A stretch of DNA of 64,000 bases from Flavobacteriales bacterium (GTDB lineage: Bacteria; Bacteroidota; Bacteroidia; Flavobacteriales_F; PHOS-HE28), in assembly GCA_023382455.1 (NCBI GenBank), contig JAHDVX010000006.1, forward strand, positions 11,995 through 75,994, written 5' to 3'. The position numbers were made by a program, and so were the translations under genes. The notes under the pieces were generated by a model that saw only the letters and a list, made by a program, of their open reading frames with translations, was not told the origin of the DNA and did no database searches. Shown piece after piece: positions 29,272 to 38,481 of this stretch. How positions within the stretch are numbered: the stretch's first letter is position 1; each line of letters begins with the position of its first letter.

Positions 29272-31989
29272 TCACCCGTTCAGGCTCCGCTTCACCTCCA
29301 CCATTTCAAACGCCTCAATGTGGTCGCCCACCTTGATGTCGTTGAAATTCTTGATGCTCAGGCCGCACTCGTAGCCGTGCGTCACTTCCTTCACATCGTC
29401 CTTGAAGCGCTTGAGGTCGGCCAGTTCGCCGGTGTACACCACGATGCTCTCGCGGATCAGGCGCACCTTGCTGCTGCGGGTGATCTTGCCATCCAGCACG
29501 TAGCAGCCGGCCACGGTGCCCACCTTGCTGATCCGGAAGGTCTCGCGCACCTCGGCGGTGCCCAGCACCTTCTCCTCCTCCTTCGGGGCGAGCATGCCCT
29601 CCATGGCCTGCTTGAGCTCCTCGATGGCGTCGTAGATGATGGAGTACAGCCGGATCTCGATCTCCTCGTTCTCAGCCAACTTGCGTGCACCCACGGTGGG
29701 GCGCACCTGGAAGCCGATGATGATGGCGTTGGAGGCGGAGGCCAGGAGCACATCGCTCTCGGCGATGGGGCCCACGGCCTTGTGGATCACGTCCACCTTG
29801 ATGTTTTCGGTGCTCAGCTTGAGCAGTGAATCCGTCAGGGCTTCCACGGAGCCGTCCACGTCGCCCTTCACGATCACGTTCAGTTCCTTGAAATCGCCGA
29901 TGGCGAGGCGGCGGCCGATCTCGTCCAAGGTGATGTGCTTGCGTGTGCGGATGCCCTGCTCACGCTGCAGCTGCTGCCTGCGGGTGGCGATCTGGCGTGC
30001 CTCGCGCTCATCCTCCATCACATGGAAGCGGTCGCCGGCATTGGGCGCACCGTCCAGACCGAGGATGGATACGGGCACGGAGGGCCCGGCCTCGGCCACG
30101 GCCTGGCCGCGCTCGTTGAACATGTTGCGCACGCGGCCGCTGAACTGGCCCACCAGCAGCACGTCGCCTTTGCGCAGGGTGCCGCCTTCCACCAACAGGG
30201 TGGTCACATAGCCGCGGCCGGTCTCCAAGGTGCTCTCGATCACCACGCCGTTGCCACGCTTGCCCGCGTCGGCCTTCAGGTCGAGCATCTCGGCCTCCAG
30301 CAGCACTTTGTCCAACAGCGCTTCGATGCCCATGCCCTTCTTGGCACTGATCTCCTGGCTCTGGAACTTGCCGCCCCACTCCTCCACCAGGATGTTCATC
30401 TGCGAGAGCTGCTCACGGATCTTGTCCGCATTGGCCTGGGGCTTGTCGATCTTGTTGAAGGCGAAGACCATGGGCACACCGGCGGCCTGCGCGTGGTTGA
30501 TGGCCTCACGGGTCTGGGGCATCACACTGTCATCGGCGGCGATGACGATGATGGCGATGTCGGTGACCTGGGCACCGCGTGCACGCATGGCGGTGAAGGC
30601 TTCGTGGCCGGGGGTGTCCAGGAAGGTGATCTTCTTGCCGTTGTCCAGCTTCACGCTATAGGCCCCGATGTGCTGGGTGATGCCCCCGGCCTCGCCGGCG
30701 ATCACATTCGCCTTGCGGATGTGGTCCAACAAGGAGGTCTTGCCGTGGTCCACGTGGCCCATCACGGTGACGATGGGCGCGCGGGGCGCCATGCGGGCGG
30801 GATCGTCGGCCTCCTCCACGGTGACATCCTGCACATCGGCGCCCACGAACTCCACCTTGAAGCCGTACTCGTCGGCGATCACCGAGAGGGTCTCGGCATC
30901 GAGGCGCTGGTTGATGCTCACCATCATGCCCAGGGAGAAGTAGGCCTTGATGATGTCGGTGACGGGCACGTCCATCATGGAGGCCAGCTCGCTGGCGGTA
31001 ACGAACTCGGTGACCTTGAGTGTGCGCCCGGCCAGCTGGCGGGCCTGGTCCTCCTCCTCGCGCCGCTGGAAGCGCTCATGCCGCTTGTCCGTACGGCGCT
31101 TGGCCCCCCGGCCTTTGCCGGTGCCGCCGGTGAGGCGTGCGAGCGTTTCGCTCACCTTCTTCTTCACGGCGTTCTCATCCAATTCACCGGGGCGGCCGGT
31201 GCTGGCCTTGCGCTGCTCTTGCTGCACCACGCGGCCCACGTTCACCGGGCCGGTGCGCACGATGCGCTTGCGGCGGCCCCGATCCTTGTCCGCCCGGTCG
31301 GCGGGCTTGCGCTCGCGCTCCTTGGGCAGCTCAATGTGGCCCAGGGTCTTCGGCCCTGTCAGTTTCTCCACCTGTACGCGGATGGTCTCCGGCTCGGGCG
31401 GGGCGGCAGGCGGTGCGGGGGCGGCCGGGGCTGGCGTCGGGCCGGCGGGTGCGGGTGTCGGCGCCGGTGTTTCCGCCGGTGCATCCTTGGCGGCAGGGGC
31501 GGCCTTGCCCTTTTTCTTGGGGGCGAGGTCGATCTTGCCGAGGGTCTTCGGGCCGGTCAGCGTGTGCGGTGTGGCACGGATCACGTCCGGACCATCCGTC
31601 TTCACCTCCTCCGGGGTGGCAGGCGCCGCGGCCTCGGGTACTGCCTTTGCGGGCGCCTCGGCCGGTGCAGCGGCAGGTGGTGCCGGGGGTTCCTCCGCGC
31701 GCGGTGCCGGGGCTGCGGGTGCCTCGGCCGCGGCCGGTGCGCTGGCCAGGGCCACCACCTCGCGCTCCTGGCGCTCCTGGATCACCTGCTTGCTCGCGGC
31801 CTTCTCGGCCTTGTCCTGGCCGAATTCCCTCTCCAGCAAGCTGTACAGTTCCCCGGGGATCTTGGCGTTCGGCGATGCCTCCACCACATGCCCCTTCGCG
31901 GCGAGGAACTCCACCACCGTGTGCACGCCGAGATTGAAATCCCGCGTCACCTTGCTCAACCTCACCGTTTTTCCTGCCGCTTCGCTCAT
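29272..31989 (-). CDS. infB: Translation initiation factor IF-2
   Basis: IF-2 is the GTPase that brings initiator tRNA to the 30S subunit and promotes subunit joining. The 905-residue protein has an N-terminal helical IF2-N motif ([14 protein letters not shown]). A long Ala/Pro/Glu-rich low-complexity linker (about residues 75-290) contains two copies of the motif LTGPKTLG...I-[DE]-L. The GTPase core follows, with [12 protein letters not shown] (G1), DTPGHEAF (G3) and NKIDK (G4), and then the C-terminal domains. It is the last gene of rimP-nusA-infB and begins 54 bases after nusA. Confidence 0.98.
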   Translation of the reverse strand: MSEAAGKTVRLSKVTRDFNLGVHTVVEFLAAKGHVVEASPNAKIPGELYSLLEREFGQDKAEKAASKQVIQERQEREVVALASAPAAAEAPAAPAPRAEEPPAPPAAAPAEAPAKAVPEAAAPATPEEVKTDGPDVIRATPHTLTGPKTLGKIDLAPKKKGKAAPAAKDAPAETPAPTPAPAGPTPAPAAPAPPAAPPEPETIRVQVEKLTGPKTLGHIELPKERERKPADRADKDRGRRKRIVRTGPVNVGRVVQQEQRKASTGRPGELDENAVKKKVSETLARLTGGTGKGRGAKRRTDKRHERFQRREEEDQARQLAGRTLKVTEFVTASELASMMDVPVTDIIKAYFSLGMMVSINQRLDAETLSVIADEYGFKVEFVGADVQDVTVEEADDPARMAPRAPIVTVMGHVDHGKTSLLDHIRKANVIAGEAGGITQHIGAYSVKLDNGKKITFLDTPGHEAFTAMRARGAQVTDIAIIVIAADDSVMPQTREAINHAQAAGVPMVFAFNKIDKPQANADKIREQLSQMNILVEEWGGKFQSQEISAKKGMGIEALLDKVLLEAEMLDLKADAGKRGNGVVIESTLETGRGYVTTLLVEGGTLRKGDVLLVGQFSGRVRNMFNERGQAVAEAGPSVPVSILGLDGAPNAGDRFHVMEDEREARQIATRRQQLQREQGIRTRKHITLDEIGRRLAIGDFKELNVIVKGDVDGSVEALTDSLLKLSTENIKVDVIHKAVGPIAESDVLLASASNAIIIGFQVRPTVGARKLAENEEIEIRLYSIIYDAIEELKQAMEGMLAPKEEEKVLGTAEVRETFRISKVGTVAGCYVLDGKITRSSKVRLIRESIVVYTGELADLKRFKDDVKEVTHGYECGLSIKNFNDIKVGDHIEAFEMVEVKRSLNG

Positions 31990-32043
31990 TCGCCTGTTTT
32001 TCCGTTTACCCTTCCTGTTCCCTTCCCGCGCCCGTGGTTGCTC

Positions 32044-33282
32044 TTACTTGGACAATTCCAGCTTCAGGATGCGCAGTACTTCCAGCACGGTCTCATCCTC
32101 CAGGTCGGTGCGCTTGGCCAGTTCGTCCGGGGCGATCTCCACCACCGACCGGGCCGTGTCGCAACCGATGTTCTTGAGCGTGTCGATGATCCACGGCTCG
32201 ATCTCGTCCTTGAATTCGTCGAGGTCCACGTCATCGGTCACCTCGTCGCTGTCGCGGTACACGTCGATATCGTAGCCCGAGAGGCGACCGGCCAACTTGA
32301 TGTTGTGCCCACCCTTGCCGATGGCCAGCGCCACCTGGTCGGGCTTCATGTACACCTCGGCGCGCTTGTGGGCCTCGTCCAGCTTGATCTCGCCCACCTT
32401 GGCCGGGCTGAGGGCGCGTTGGATGAGCAGCTGGTCGTTGGTGGTGAAGTTGATCACATCAATGTTCTCGTTGCGCAGCTCGCGCACGATGCCGTGGATC
32501 CGGCTGCCCTTCATGCCCACGCAGGCGCCCACCGGGTCGATGCGGTCGTCGTAGCTTTCCACGGCCACCTTGGCCCGCTCTCCGGGCTCGCGTACGATGC
32601 GTTTGATGGTGATCAGGCCGTCGGCCACCTCGGGCACCTCCTGCTCGAAGAGCTTCTCCAGGAATTCCGGGGCCGTGCGTGAGAGCAGCACCACGGGGCT
32701 GTTGTTGCGCATCTCCACCTTCCACACCACGGCCCGCACGGTGTCGCCCTTCTTGAAGAAGTCCGTCTTGATGTGCTGGTCCTTGGGCATGATCAGCTCG
32801 TTGCCCTCATCATCCAGCACCAGGGTCTCGCGCTTCCAGATCTGGTACACTTCGCCGGTGATGATCTCGCCCACGCGCTCCTTGTACTTGGAGTAGATGT
32901 GGTCGCGCTCCAGCTCCATGATCCGGCCCTGGAGGTTCTGCTTGAGCGAGAGGATGCTGCGACGCCCGAAGTCGGCGATCTTCACCTCCTGGCTCACTTC
33001 CTCGCCCACCTCGAAGTCCGGCTCCACCTTCAAGGCATCGGACAGGGCGATCTGCTTGCCGGGGTCCTCCACTTCACCGTCCGGAACGATCTCGCGGTTC
33101 AGCCAGATCTCCAGGTCGCCCTTGTCGGGGTTGATGATGATGTCGAAGTTGGCGTCCTCGCCATACTTACGCTTCACCACACCGCGGAACACATCCTCCA
33201 GGATGCCCATCATGGTCACCCGGTCGATGTTCTTGAGGTCCTTGAATTCCCCGAAGGATTCGATGAGGTTCACTGTGCTCAT
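32044..33282 (-). CDS. nusA: Transcription termination/antitermination factor NusA
   Basis: NusA binds RNA polymerase and controls pausing, intrinsic termination and antitermination. The 412-residue protein has the N-terminal polymerase-binding domain, an S1 domain (about residues 130-205) and two KH domains. KH1 includes PVGACVGMKGSRI and KH2 includes VALAIGKGGHNIKLA. A short acidic C-terminal region (DEVTDDVDLDEF) follows. It lacks the duplicated acidic repeats of E. coli NusA. It sits 14 bases after rimP. The leader of this operon has a terminator-like hairpin, so NusA could influence its own expression. Confidence 0.98.
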   Translation of the reverse strand: MSTVNLIESFGEFKDLKNIDRVTMMGILEDVFRGVVKRKYGEDANFDIIINPDKGDLEIWLNREIVPDGEVEDPGKQIALSDALKVEPDFEVGEEVSQEVKIADFGRRSILSLKQNLQGRIMELERDHIYSKYKERVGEIITGEVYQIWKRETLVLDDEGNELIMPKDQHIKTDFFKKGDTVRAVVWKVEMRNNSPVVLLSRTAPEFLEKLFEQEVPEVADGLITIKRIVREPGERAKVAVESYDDRIDPVGACVGMKGSRIHGIVRELRNENIDVINFTTNDQLLIQRALSPAKVGEIKLDEAHKRAEVYMKPDQVALAIGKGGHNIKLAGRLSGYDIDVYRDSDEVTDDVDLDEFKDEIEPWIIDTLKNIGCDTARSVVEIAPDELAKRTDLEDETVLEVLRILKLELSK

Positions 33283-33296
33283 TGCACTTGCTGCTT

Positions 33297-33764
33297 TCAG
33301 TTGAGTTTGATGCTGGCCTGAACGGCCTTGATGCCGGTGAAGGGGATCACCGTGGATTCCTTGGAAAGTTTGGCCGCGCGGCCCTTGACGTTGGAGGGCA
33401 GCAGCACCCGCAGGGTGATGCCCGCCGTGTCCCGGGCCTCCAGCACGCCCTTCAGCGAGCCGCCATCGGCCAGCAGCACGTCCACCTCCTTGCCCAGGTG
33501 CTTATCGAACTGCTGCGCCACCTTGAAGGGCCGGCCCAGACCGGGGCTGCCCACCTGCAGCTCCACGTCGTCCAGGGCTTCGCCCAGTTCGGCCTGGAGC
33601 CCCTTATTGATGGCCGTCAGCTCATCCAGGGTGATGGGGCCCTCCTCGCGGTCCACCTCCACCACGGCCTTGCCACCGGGGCGCACCTCGGCACTGACCA
33701 GGAACCGCGCGGTTCCGGCCAACTGCCGCTGCAGGACTTCCTCCAACTGGGTGGTGGTGATCAT
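33297..33764 (-). CDS. rimP: Ribosome maturation factor RimP
   Basis: RimP assists assembly of the 30S ribosomal subunit. The 155-residue protein has two domains: an N-terminal alpha/beta domain with ITLDELTAINKGL and the characteristic VELQVGSPGLGRPF segment, then an SH3-like barrel with GVLEARDTAGITLRV. The start at 33764 gives a normal length. An open frame extends upstream to 33974, but it passes through the operon promoter and hairpin and ends inside the neighbouring gene. It is first in the conserved order rimP-nusA-infB. Confidence 0.95.
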   Translation of the reverse strand: MITTTQLEEVLQRQLAGTARFLVSAEVRPGGKAVVEVDREEGPITLDELTAINKGLQAELGEALDDVELQVGSPGLGRPFKVAQQFDKHLGKEVDVLLADGGSLKGVLEARDTAGITLRVLLPSNVKGRAAKLSKESTVIPFTGIKAVQASIKLN

Positions 33765-33790
33765 CTGGTTGCCGGTCACGGGACGGGAAC

Positions 33791-33814
33791 AAAAAAGAGG
33801 GGCGGTCCCCTCTT
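33791..33814 (-). terminator. Terminator-like hairpin in the rimP-nusA-infB leader
   Basis: In the minus direction AAGAGGGG, loop ACCG, CCCCTCTT forms an 8-bp stem and runs straight into a six-T stretch. This is the canonical form of an intrinsic terminator. It lies 27 bases before the rimP ATG and after the -7 box at 33843-33850, so it would attenuate the operon. The alternative is that it only ends the upstream EamA transcript and the operon promoter lies elsewhere. Confidence 0.75.
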
Positions 33815-33842
33815 CCTCTCCTTCACCGCACCGAAACGGCTG

Positions 33843-33850
33843 CAAATATA
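33843..33850 (-). promoter_or_regulatory. -7 box (TATATTTG) of the rimP-nusA-infB operon
   Basis: TATATTTG fits TAnnTTTG exactly and is the only AT-rich octamer in the 143-base gap. It implies a leader of about 70 bases that contains the hairpin at 33791-33814. Confidence 0.6.
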
Positions 33851-33907
33851 GTGGAAAGCGCGCAATCAGGTGTCCTCGCCGACGGACTCCACCCGCCCTC
33901 GGCCCGT

Positions 33908-34864
33908 TCAGGCTCGCATCCCGCCCCTGTTCATCACCGCGATGGCCGCCAGGATCAGGAAAATGCCGGCCCATTGCACGGCCAGCACCTGCTCGTGCAG
34001 CACCAGGTAGGCCACGGTAACGGACACCGGAAGCTCCAAGGAGGAAACGATGCTGCCCAGGCCGAGCCCCACCTTGGGGAAACCGATGTTGAACAGGATG
34101 GGCGGCAGGATGGTGCCGAAAAGCGCGATGACCGGCCCGTAGGTGAGGAAGATGGAAGGCCGGAACGCCAAAGAGCCGTCCACCGGGACATGGCCACCGG
34201 GCACCAAGCCCCGCAAGGCCTCCACATGGTGCGGCCCCACCTGTGTGAGCCCGATGAAAGCCGCCACCACCAAGCTTCCGCCCAGGAGCATCAGCAGGCT
34301 CTTCCGGTAGGGCGGCACGTGGGTGGCGATGCGGTTGGACGCATACATCATGAACGTGAAGGTGGCCCCGGAGAGTAGCCCCCAGAGCACACCCCGGATA
34401 TCCAGGGCCACCTGCCGGCCGAACATATTGGTGGCCAGCACCGTGCCGATGAGGATCACCACCGTGGCCCAGGCTTTCCGGCCGCTGGGGAGCCGCCTTT
34501 GCAGCATGCTCTCCAGCACGATGCCGAACCAGACCGACTGCATCATCAGGACGATGGCGACCGACACGTCCACATAGCGCATGGAGATGTAGTAGGAAGT
34601 GCTGGTGACGCCGATGGCCAGCCCTGCCAGCATCAGCCGCCTACGGTCACGTCCGGAAACGGGCAAGGACGATCCCGGCTGCTTCCGGCACACGATCCGG
34701 TCCGCCGCCCAAAGACCCACCAGGCCCCATGCATACTGGGCGGCCAACACCTCCGCGGTGGTGTAGCCGCCCCTGTAAGCCAACTTGATCACGTTGCCAA
34801 GGACCCCATAGAAAATGGCCCCGAGCGCCACAAAGACTGCTCCCTTCACCGTTTCCTTCCCCAT
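33908..34864 (-). CDS. EamA/DMT-family transporter
   Basis: A 318-residue inner-membrane protein with ten hydrophobic helices in two similar halves, the layout of drug/metabolite transporters of the EamA family. The first half includes YYISMRYVDVSVAIVLMMQ. The second ends with the typical LELPVSVTVAYLVLHEQVLAVQWAGIFLILAA. Substrates range from amino acids to nucleosides; none can be assigned here. The start at 34864 places the first helix near the N-terminus. It stands alone, upstream of the rimP operon on the same strand. Confidence 0.88.
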   Translation of the reverse strand: MGKETVKGAVFVALGAIFYGVLGNVIKLAYRGGYTTAEVLAAQYAWGLVGLWAADRIVCRKQPGSSLPVSGRDRRRLMLAGLAIGVTSTSYYISMRYVDVSVAIVLMMQSVWFGIVLESMLQRRLPSGRKAWATVVILIGTVLATNMFGRQVALDIRGVLWGLLSGATFTFMMYASNRIATHVPPYRKSLLMLLGGSLVVAAFIGLTQVGPHHVEALRGLVPGGHVPVDGSLAFRPSIFLTYGPVIALFGTILPPILFNIGFPKVGLGLGSIVSSLELPVSVTVAYLVLHEQVLAVQWAGIFLILAAIAVMNRGGMRA

Positions 34865-35025
34865 GGCGGACCAGCCCGTGAATTTAGGCTGAAGGGACGA
34901 GGGTTCGCGAGAAATGGGCCAAGGAGGCCACCATGAAATGCGCTTTGTGGCACACACCGTGGGGGCCGTCCTGGATGGGCCGCCCCCGCCGCGGAACTTG
35001 CGCCCCTACCGGGCACGACACCAGC

Positions 35026-37113
35026 CTATTCCTTGGTGAACCTGGCCATCTGCACGCCACCGCTCCGTTGCATGCGCACGAGGTACATGCCTGCCGGCAG
35101 CCCGGAAAGATCCACGCTCCACTTGGCCGAGCCCGGCGGATGCACCCCTTGGTCGACCACGCGTACAGGGCGCCCCAGCAGGTCGAGCAGTTCCACGTTC
35201 ACGGCACCGCCGTCAGCCAACCAGGTGCTCACCACCATATGGTCCGTTGCCGGATTGGGCACCACGAACAGGCCACCTCCCCGTTCACCGCTTTCGGCGA
35301 TGCCCACGGAAGCCCCGTTCAGGTTGATGTCGTCCAGCCAGAGGTTGTTGCCGCCGTCACTCTCGAAGACGAACTTGATACGGAGGTTGGTCACCTCGAA
35401 CAGGCCACTGATCGCGGAGGTCTCGTTGTAGCCCCATTGGTCGGGACCGTTGGGCGTGAACGAGGAGCCGGTGTTCGGCGCGGTCACCAGGCCATCACCC
35501 ACCAGGGCGCGGCGGAGGCTCCAGGTCTGTCCGCAATCGCGGCTCACGTACACCCGAAGGGCATCCTCGTTGCTGTTGGAGCGCTTGGCGAAGGCGTAGC
35601 GGAAGCTGAGCACGGCAGGCGGGTCGCTGGTGATATCGATCGTGGTGCTCAACAGCGCGTCGGAGCGCCCCGCCTTGGAGGCCGCGTTGGCTACCATGAC
35701 ACTGCTGGAGCCCGTGTACGCCGCGGCGGAGGAGACCAGGAAAGTACCGTCGCTGTTGGGATCGTCCACCTGCCATTCGGTGGAGGCCAGGTTGCCCACG
35801 CCCTCAAACCCCTCGCTGAAGGGAATCGGCACGCCGTTCTGCGGAAGAACGCGGATGTAGGCCTGCTCGGTGACCCCCAGGTTCTCCGAGCCGTTGCCTA
35901 CGGTAAGGCCCACATTGTACAGGCCCGGGTTGTTGAAGGTCACGGTCGGCGTTGCGGTGTTGGCCGTGGCGGGGTCTCCTCCCTCGAAGGTCCACGCCCA
36001 TTCGGTCACCCCGTTGTAGCTCTGATCGGTGAAGGTCACGGACTGACCTGCGCAAATGGTGCGCTCGGTGCTGGTGAATTGCACGGCGCAGATCTCCGGT
36101 TCCGTGTTCACACCGGTCAAGGCCAGGTTGGAAGCGGTCCAGAGGTTGTTTCGACCGGCGGTGGAGCTGTTCAGCGCGGCGTGTACACGGGCCTTTTGGC
36201 CGTTGGTGAACATCTTGGAGCAATAGGAATACTCCATGAAGTTCTCCACGTTGTCCACGGCCGAACCGCAGCTGGCCCCGCGCAGGTTACAAGAGGTCCA
36301 GCCCTTCGTGTTCGGTGTATCGGAGACGTTATCGTCCATCTGGCAATTGGAGGGCAGGCCCGGCTCGTTGGAATCCCCCCAGCAGTGCTTCAGGTTCAGC
36401 CAGTGGCCCGCTTCATGGCTCAGGGTGTGGGACCGGTCCGGGTTGCTGGTGCCGATGGCCCCCACGTAGTTGGATAGCACCACAATACCGTCCGCAGCGG
36501 CCCCCCAAGGCCCGGCCACCGATGAAGGATACATCGAGTAACCGGCCGCGCCTCCTGCATTGGCTGCCACCCAAATGTTCAGGTAGCGGTTGCGGGGCCA
36601 ATTGATCAGGTTCTTCATATTCTGGTCCCCGTCGTAGGTGAGTGTGCTCACCGTACGGGTGATGCCGCTGGTGCAATTGCCGTTCGGGTCCAGTTGGGCC
36701 AGCCTGAAGGTGACCTCCATGTCCGCCACGATGCCCAGGAACTCGGGCTGGACGTTCATCCAATTGCTGTTCAGCTTGTTGAAGTCCTCGTTCATCACCC
36801 GGATGGCATCACGCACCTGGTCATCGCTGATGTTCTCCGCGCCGTTGTTGTGAATGATGTGGAAGACCACCGGGATGATGTAGATGTTGTCGTCCTCATC
36901 CCGCGAGGCGTCCTGCACGTATGCCTGGGTGAAGTGCTCCAGCTCGGCCTCGGCCTGGGCGATCTCCTGGAGCCGCTCCGGATGGCCGGAGATGATGGAC
37001 CCCATCCGACCCAATTCATTGGCGCCGCAATGGAACGGTGCATCTTGGGCGGATACGGTCTGAATGGCCAGCAGCAAGGAGGCGGCCAACAGGGAAGGAA
37101 AACTGCGGTGCAT
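35026..37113 (-). CDS. Secreted pappalysin-type (M43) metalloprotease with PKD domain and T9SS tail
   Basis: A 695-residue exported zinc protease. After a signal peptide ending VSAQ, the catalytic domain has HEAGHWLNLKH at residues 233-243, the extended metzincin motif with Asn at the position often held by Gly, as in several M43 proteases. A methionine-turn region, VENFMEYSYC, follows. Next is a PKD domain (FTDQSYNGVTEWAWTFEGGDP), then a jellyroll-like region (YAFAKRSNSNEDALRVYVS). The type A T9SS sorting domain opens with VVPNPATDH and has LLGRPV and AGMYLVRM. It is expected on the surface or in the medium. The start at 37113 is set by the signal peptide and the promoter. Confidence 0.9.
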   Translation of the reverse strand: MHRSFPSLLAASLLLAIQTVSAQDAPFHCGANELGRMGSIISGHPERLQEIAQAEAELEHFTQAYVQDASRDEDDNIYIIPVVFHIIHNNGAENISDDQVRDAIRVMNEDFNKLNSNWMNVQPEFLGIVADMEVTFRLAQLDPNGNCTSGITRTVSTLTYDGDQNMKNLINWPRNRYLNIWVAANAGGAAGYSMYPSSVAGPWGAAADGIVVLSNYVGAIGTSNPDRSHTLSHEAGHWLNLKHCWGDSNEPGLPSNCQMDDNVSDTPNTKGWTSCNLRGASCGSAVDNVENFMEYSYCSKMFTNGQKARVHAALNSSTAGRNNLWTASNLALTGVNTEPEICAVQFTSTERTICAGQSVTFTDQSYNGVTEWAWTFEGGDPATANTATPTVTFNNPGLYNVGLTVGNGSENLGVTEQAYIRVLPQNGVPIPFSEGFEGVGNLASTEWQVDDPNSDGTFLVSSAAAYTGSSSVMVANAASKAGRSDALLSTTIDITSDPPAVLSFRYAFAKRSNSNEDALRVYVSRDCGQTWSLRRALVGDGLVTAPNTGSSFTPNGPDQWGYNETSAISGLFEVTNLRIKFVFESDGGNNLWLDDINLNGASVGIAESGERGGGLFVVPNPATDHMVVSTWLADGGAVNVELLDLLGRPVRVVDQGVHPPGSAKWSVDLSGLPAGMYLVRMQRSGGVQMARFTKE

Positions 37114-37150
37114 GCGGGGAAAAGGGTGTGTGAGCAAGGGTCCGTTCATT

Positions 37151-37158
37151 CAAAGTTA
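37151..37158 (-). promoter_or_regulatory. -7 box (TAACTTTG) of the metalloprotease gene
   Basis: A perfect TAnnTTTG match. An in-frame ATG at 37149 begins a single base after it and would lie at or before the transcription start. This supports the ATG at 37113 as the real start. Confidence 0.6.
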
Positions 37159-37227
37159 CGAAAGCCGTCCATGCCAGCTACCGCTCGAAGGAGCAAAGGC
37201 CCTCCCCATTCTTGGGTTCCAACGGCC

Positions 37228-38367
37228 TCAGCCCAAAGCCTTCCCGAGGTCGTCGATCAGGTCCTGTGCATCCTCCACGCCCACACTGAGGCGGATCAGC
37301 GAGTCGGTGACACCGGTCTTGATCCGCTCTTCCCGGGGAATGCTGGCGTGGGTCATACTCGCGGGGTGGCCCATCAGGGATTCCACGCCACCGAGGGATT
37401 CGGCCAGGCTGAAGAGCTTGCAGGTGCTGAGGAAGCGGTTGGCATCCTCCATCCGGTCACCTTTGATGGTGAAGCTCATCATGCCGCCGAAGTCGCGCAT
37501 CTGGCGCTTGGCCACGGCGTGGTTGGGGTGGTCGGGCAGGCCGGGCCAGTAGACCTTGCCCACCTTGGGATGCTTGACCAGGAACTCCGCCACGGCACGG
37601 CCGTTGGCGCAATGGCGCTCCATGCGCAGGTGCAGGGTCTTCAGGCCGCGCAGCACCAGGAAGCAGTCCTGCGGACCGGGCGTGGCGCCGCAGCTGTTCT
37701 GGATGAAGGCCAGGCGCTCGGCCAGCGCATCATCGTTCACTACCAGGGCGCCCATCACCACGTCGCTGTGGCCGCCGAGGAACTTGGTCACCGAGTGCAT
37801 CACGATGTCCGCGCCCAGGTCCATGGGGTTCTGCAGGTAGGGCGAGGCGAAGGTGTTGTCCACGGCCAGCAGGATGCCCTTGCCTTGCGTGAGCTTGGCC
37901 AAGGCGGCGATGTCCACGATGCGCAACGTGGGATTGGTCGGCGTTTCCGCCCACACCAGTTTCGTCCTCGGGGTGATGGCAGTGGCCACGTTGGCCGGGT
38001 CGCTCATGTCCACGAAAGAGAACTTCACGCCGAAGGGTTCGAAAACCTTGGTGAAGAGACGGTAGGTACCTCCGTAGAGGTCGTTGGTGCTCACCACCTC
38101 GTCGCCGGGCTTCAGCAGTTTCACCACCGCGTCGATGGCCGCCATGCCCGTGGCGAAGCAGAGGCCATGCTTGCCGTTCTCCAAGGCCGCCAGGGCCTTT
38201 TGCAGCGCCGTGCGCGTGGGGTTGTGCGTGCGGCTGTACTCGTAACCCTTGTGCTGCCCCGGCGCGGCCTGCACGTAGGTGCTGGTCTGGAAGATGGGCG
38301 TCATGATGGCGCCGGTGGAGGGATCGGGCTCCACGCCCGCGTGGATGCACTTGGTGGAGAATTTCAT
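37228..38367 (-). CDS. Cystathionine gamma-synthase/lyase
   Basis: A 379-residue PLP enzyme of the transsulfuration pathway. The PLP lysine is in HSVTKFLGGHSDV (about residue 200). Other family segments are YEYSRTHNPTR, FATGMAAIDAV, DNTFASPYLQNP and the C-terminal SLAESLGGVESL followed by RLSVGVED. Either gamma-synthase (methionine synthesis) or gamma-lyase (cysteine formation) activity is possible; sequence alone does not decide. TACCTTCG at 38390-38397, close to the -7 consensus, ends 22 bases before the ATG. A more divergent paralog lies at 13195-14361. Confidence 0.92.
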   Translation of the reverse strand: MKFSTKCIHAGVEPDPSTGAIMTPIFQTSTYVQAAPGQHKGYEYSRTHNPTRTALQKALAALENGKHGLCFATGMAAIDAVVKLLKPGDEVVSTNDLYGGTYRLFTKVFEPFGVKFSFVDMSDPANVATAITPRTKLVWAETPTNPTLRIVDIAALAKLTQGKGILLAVDNTFASPYLQNPMDLGADIVMHSVTKFLGGHSDVVMGALVVNDDALAERLAFIQNSCGATPGPQDCFLVLRGLKTLHLRMERHCANGRAVAEFLVKHPKVGKVYWPGLPDHPNHAVAKRQMRDFGGMMSFTIKGDRMEDANRFLSTCKLFSLAESLGGVESLMGHPASMTHASIPREERIKTGVTDSLIRLSVGVEDAQDLIDDLGKALG

Positions 38368-38481
38368 GTGCGATAAAGGAATGAGGCCGCGAAGGTAGCC
38401 TTGTCACCAGCTACCTTGTTCTACCGGTCCGTCCCTTCCCTCACACCTTCTCCACCACCTCACATTTCAGGTGCCGTAGCC

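Noticed and set aside
29935-32682. A 915-codon plus-strand open frame opposite infB and nusA
   Set aside because: Both genes beneath it have full sets of conserved motifs. The antisense translation shows none and crosses a gene boundary.
37113-37149. ATG at 37149 as the metalloprotease start
   Set aside because: It lies one base after the -7 box, and the signal peptide begins at the ATG at 37113.
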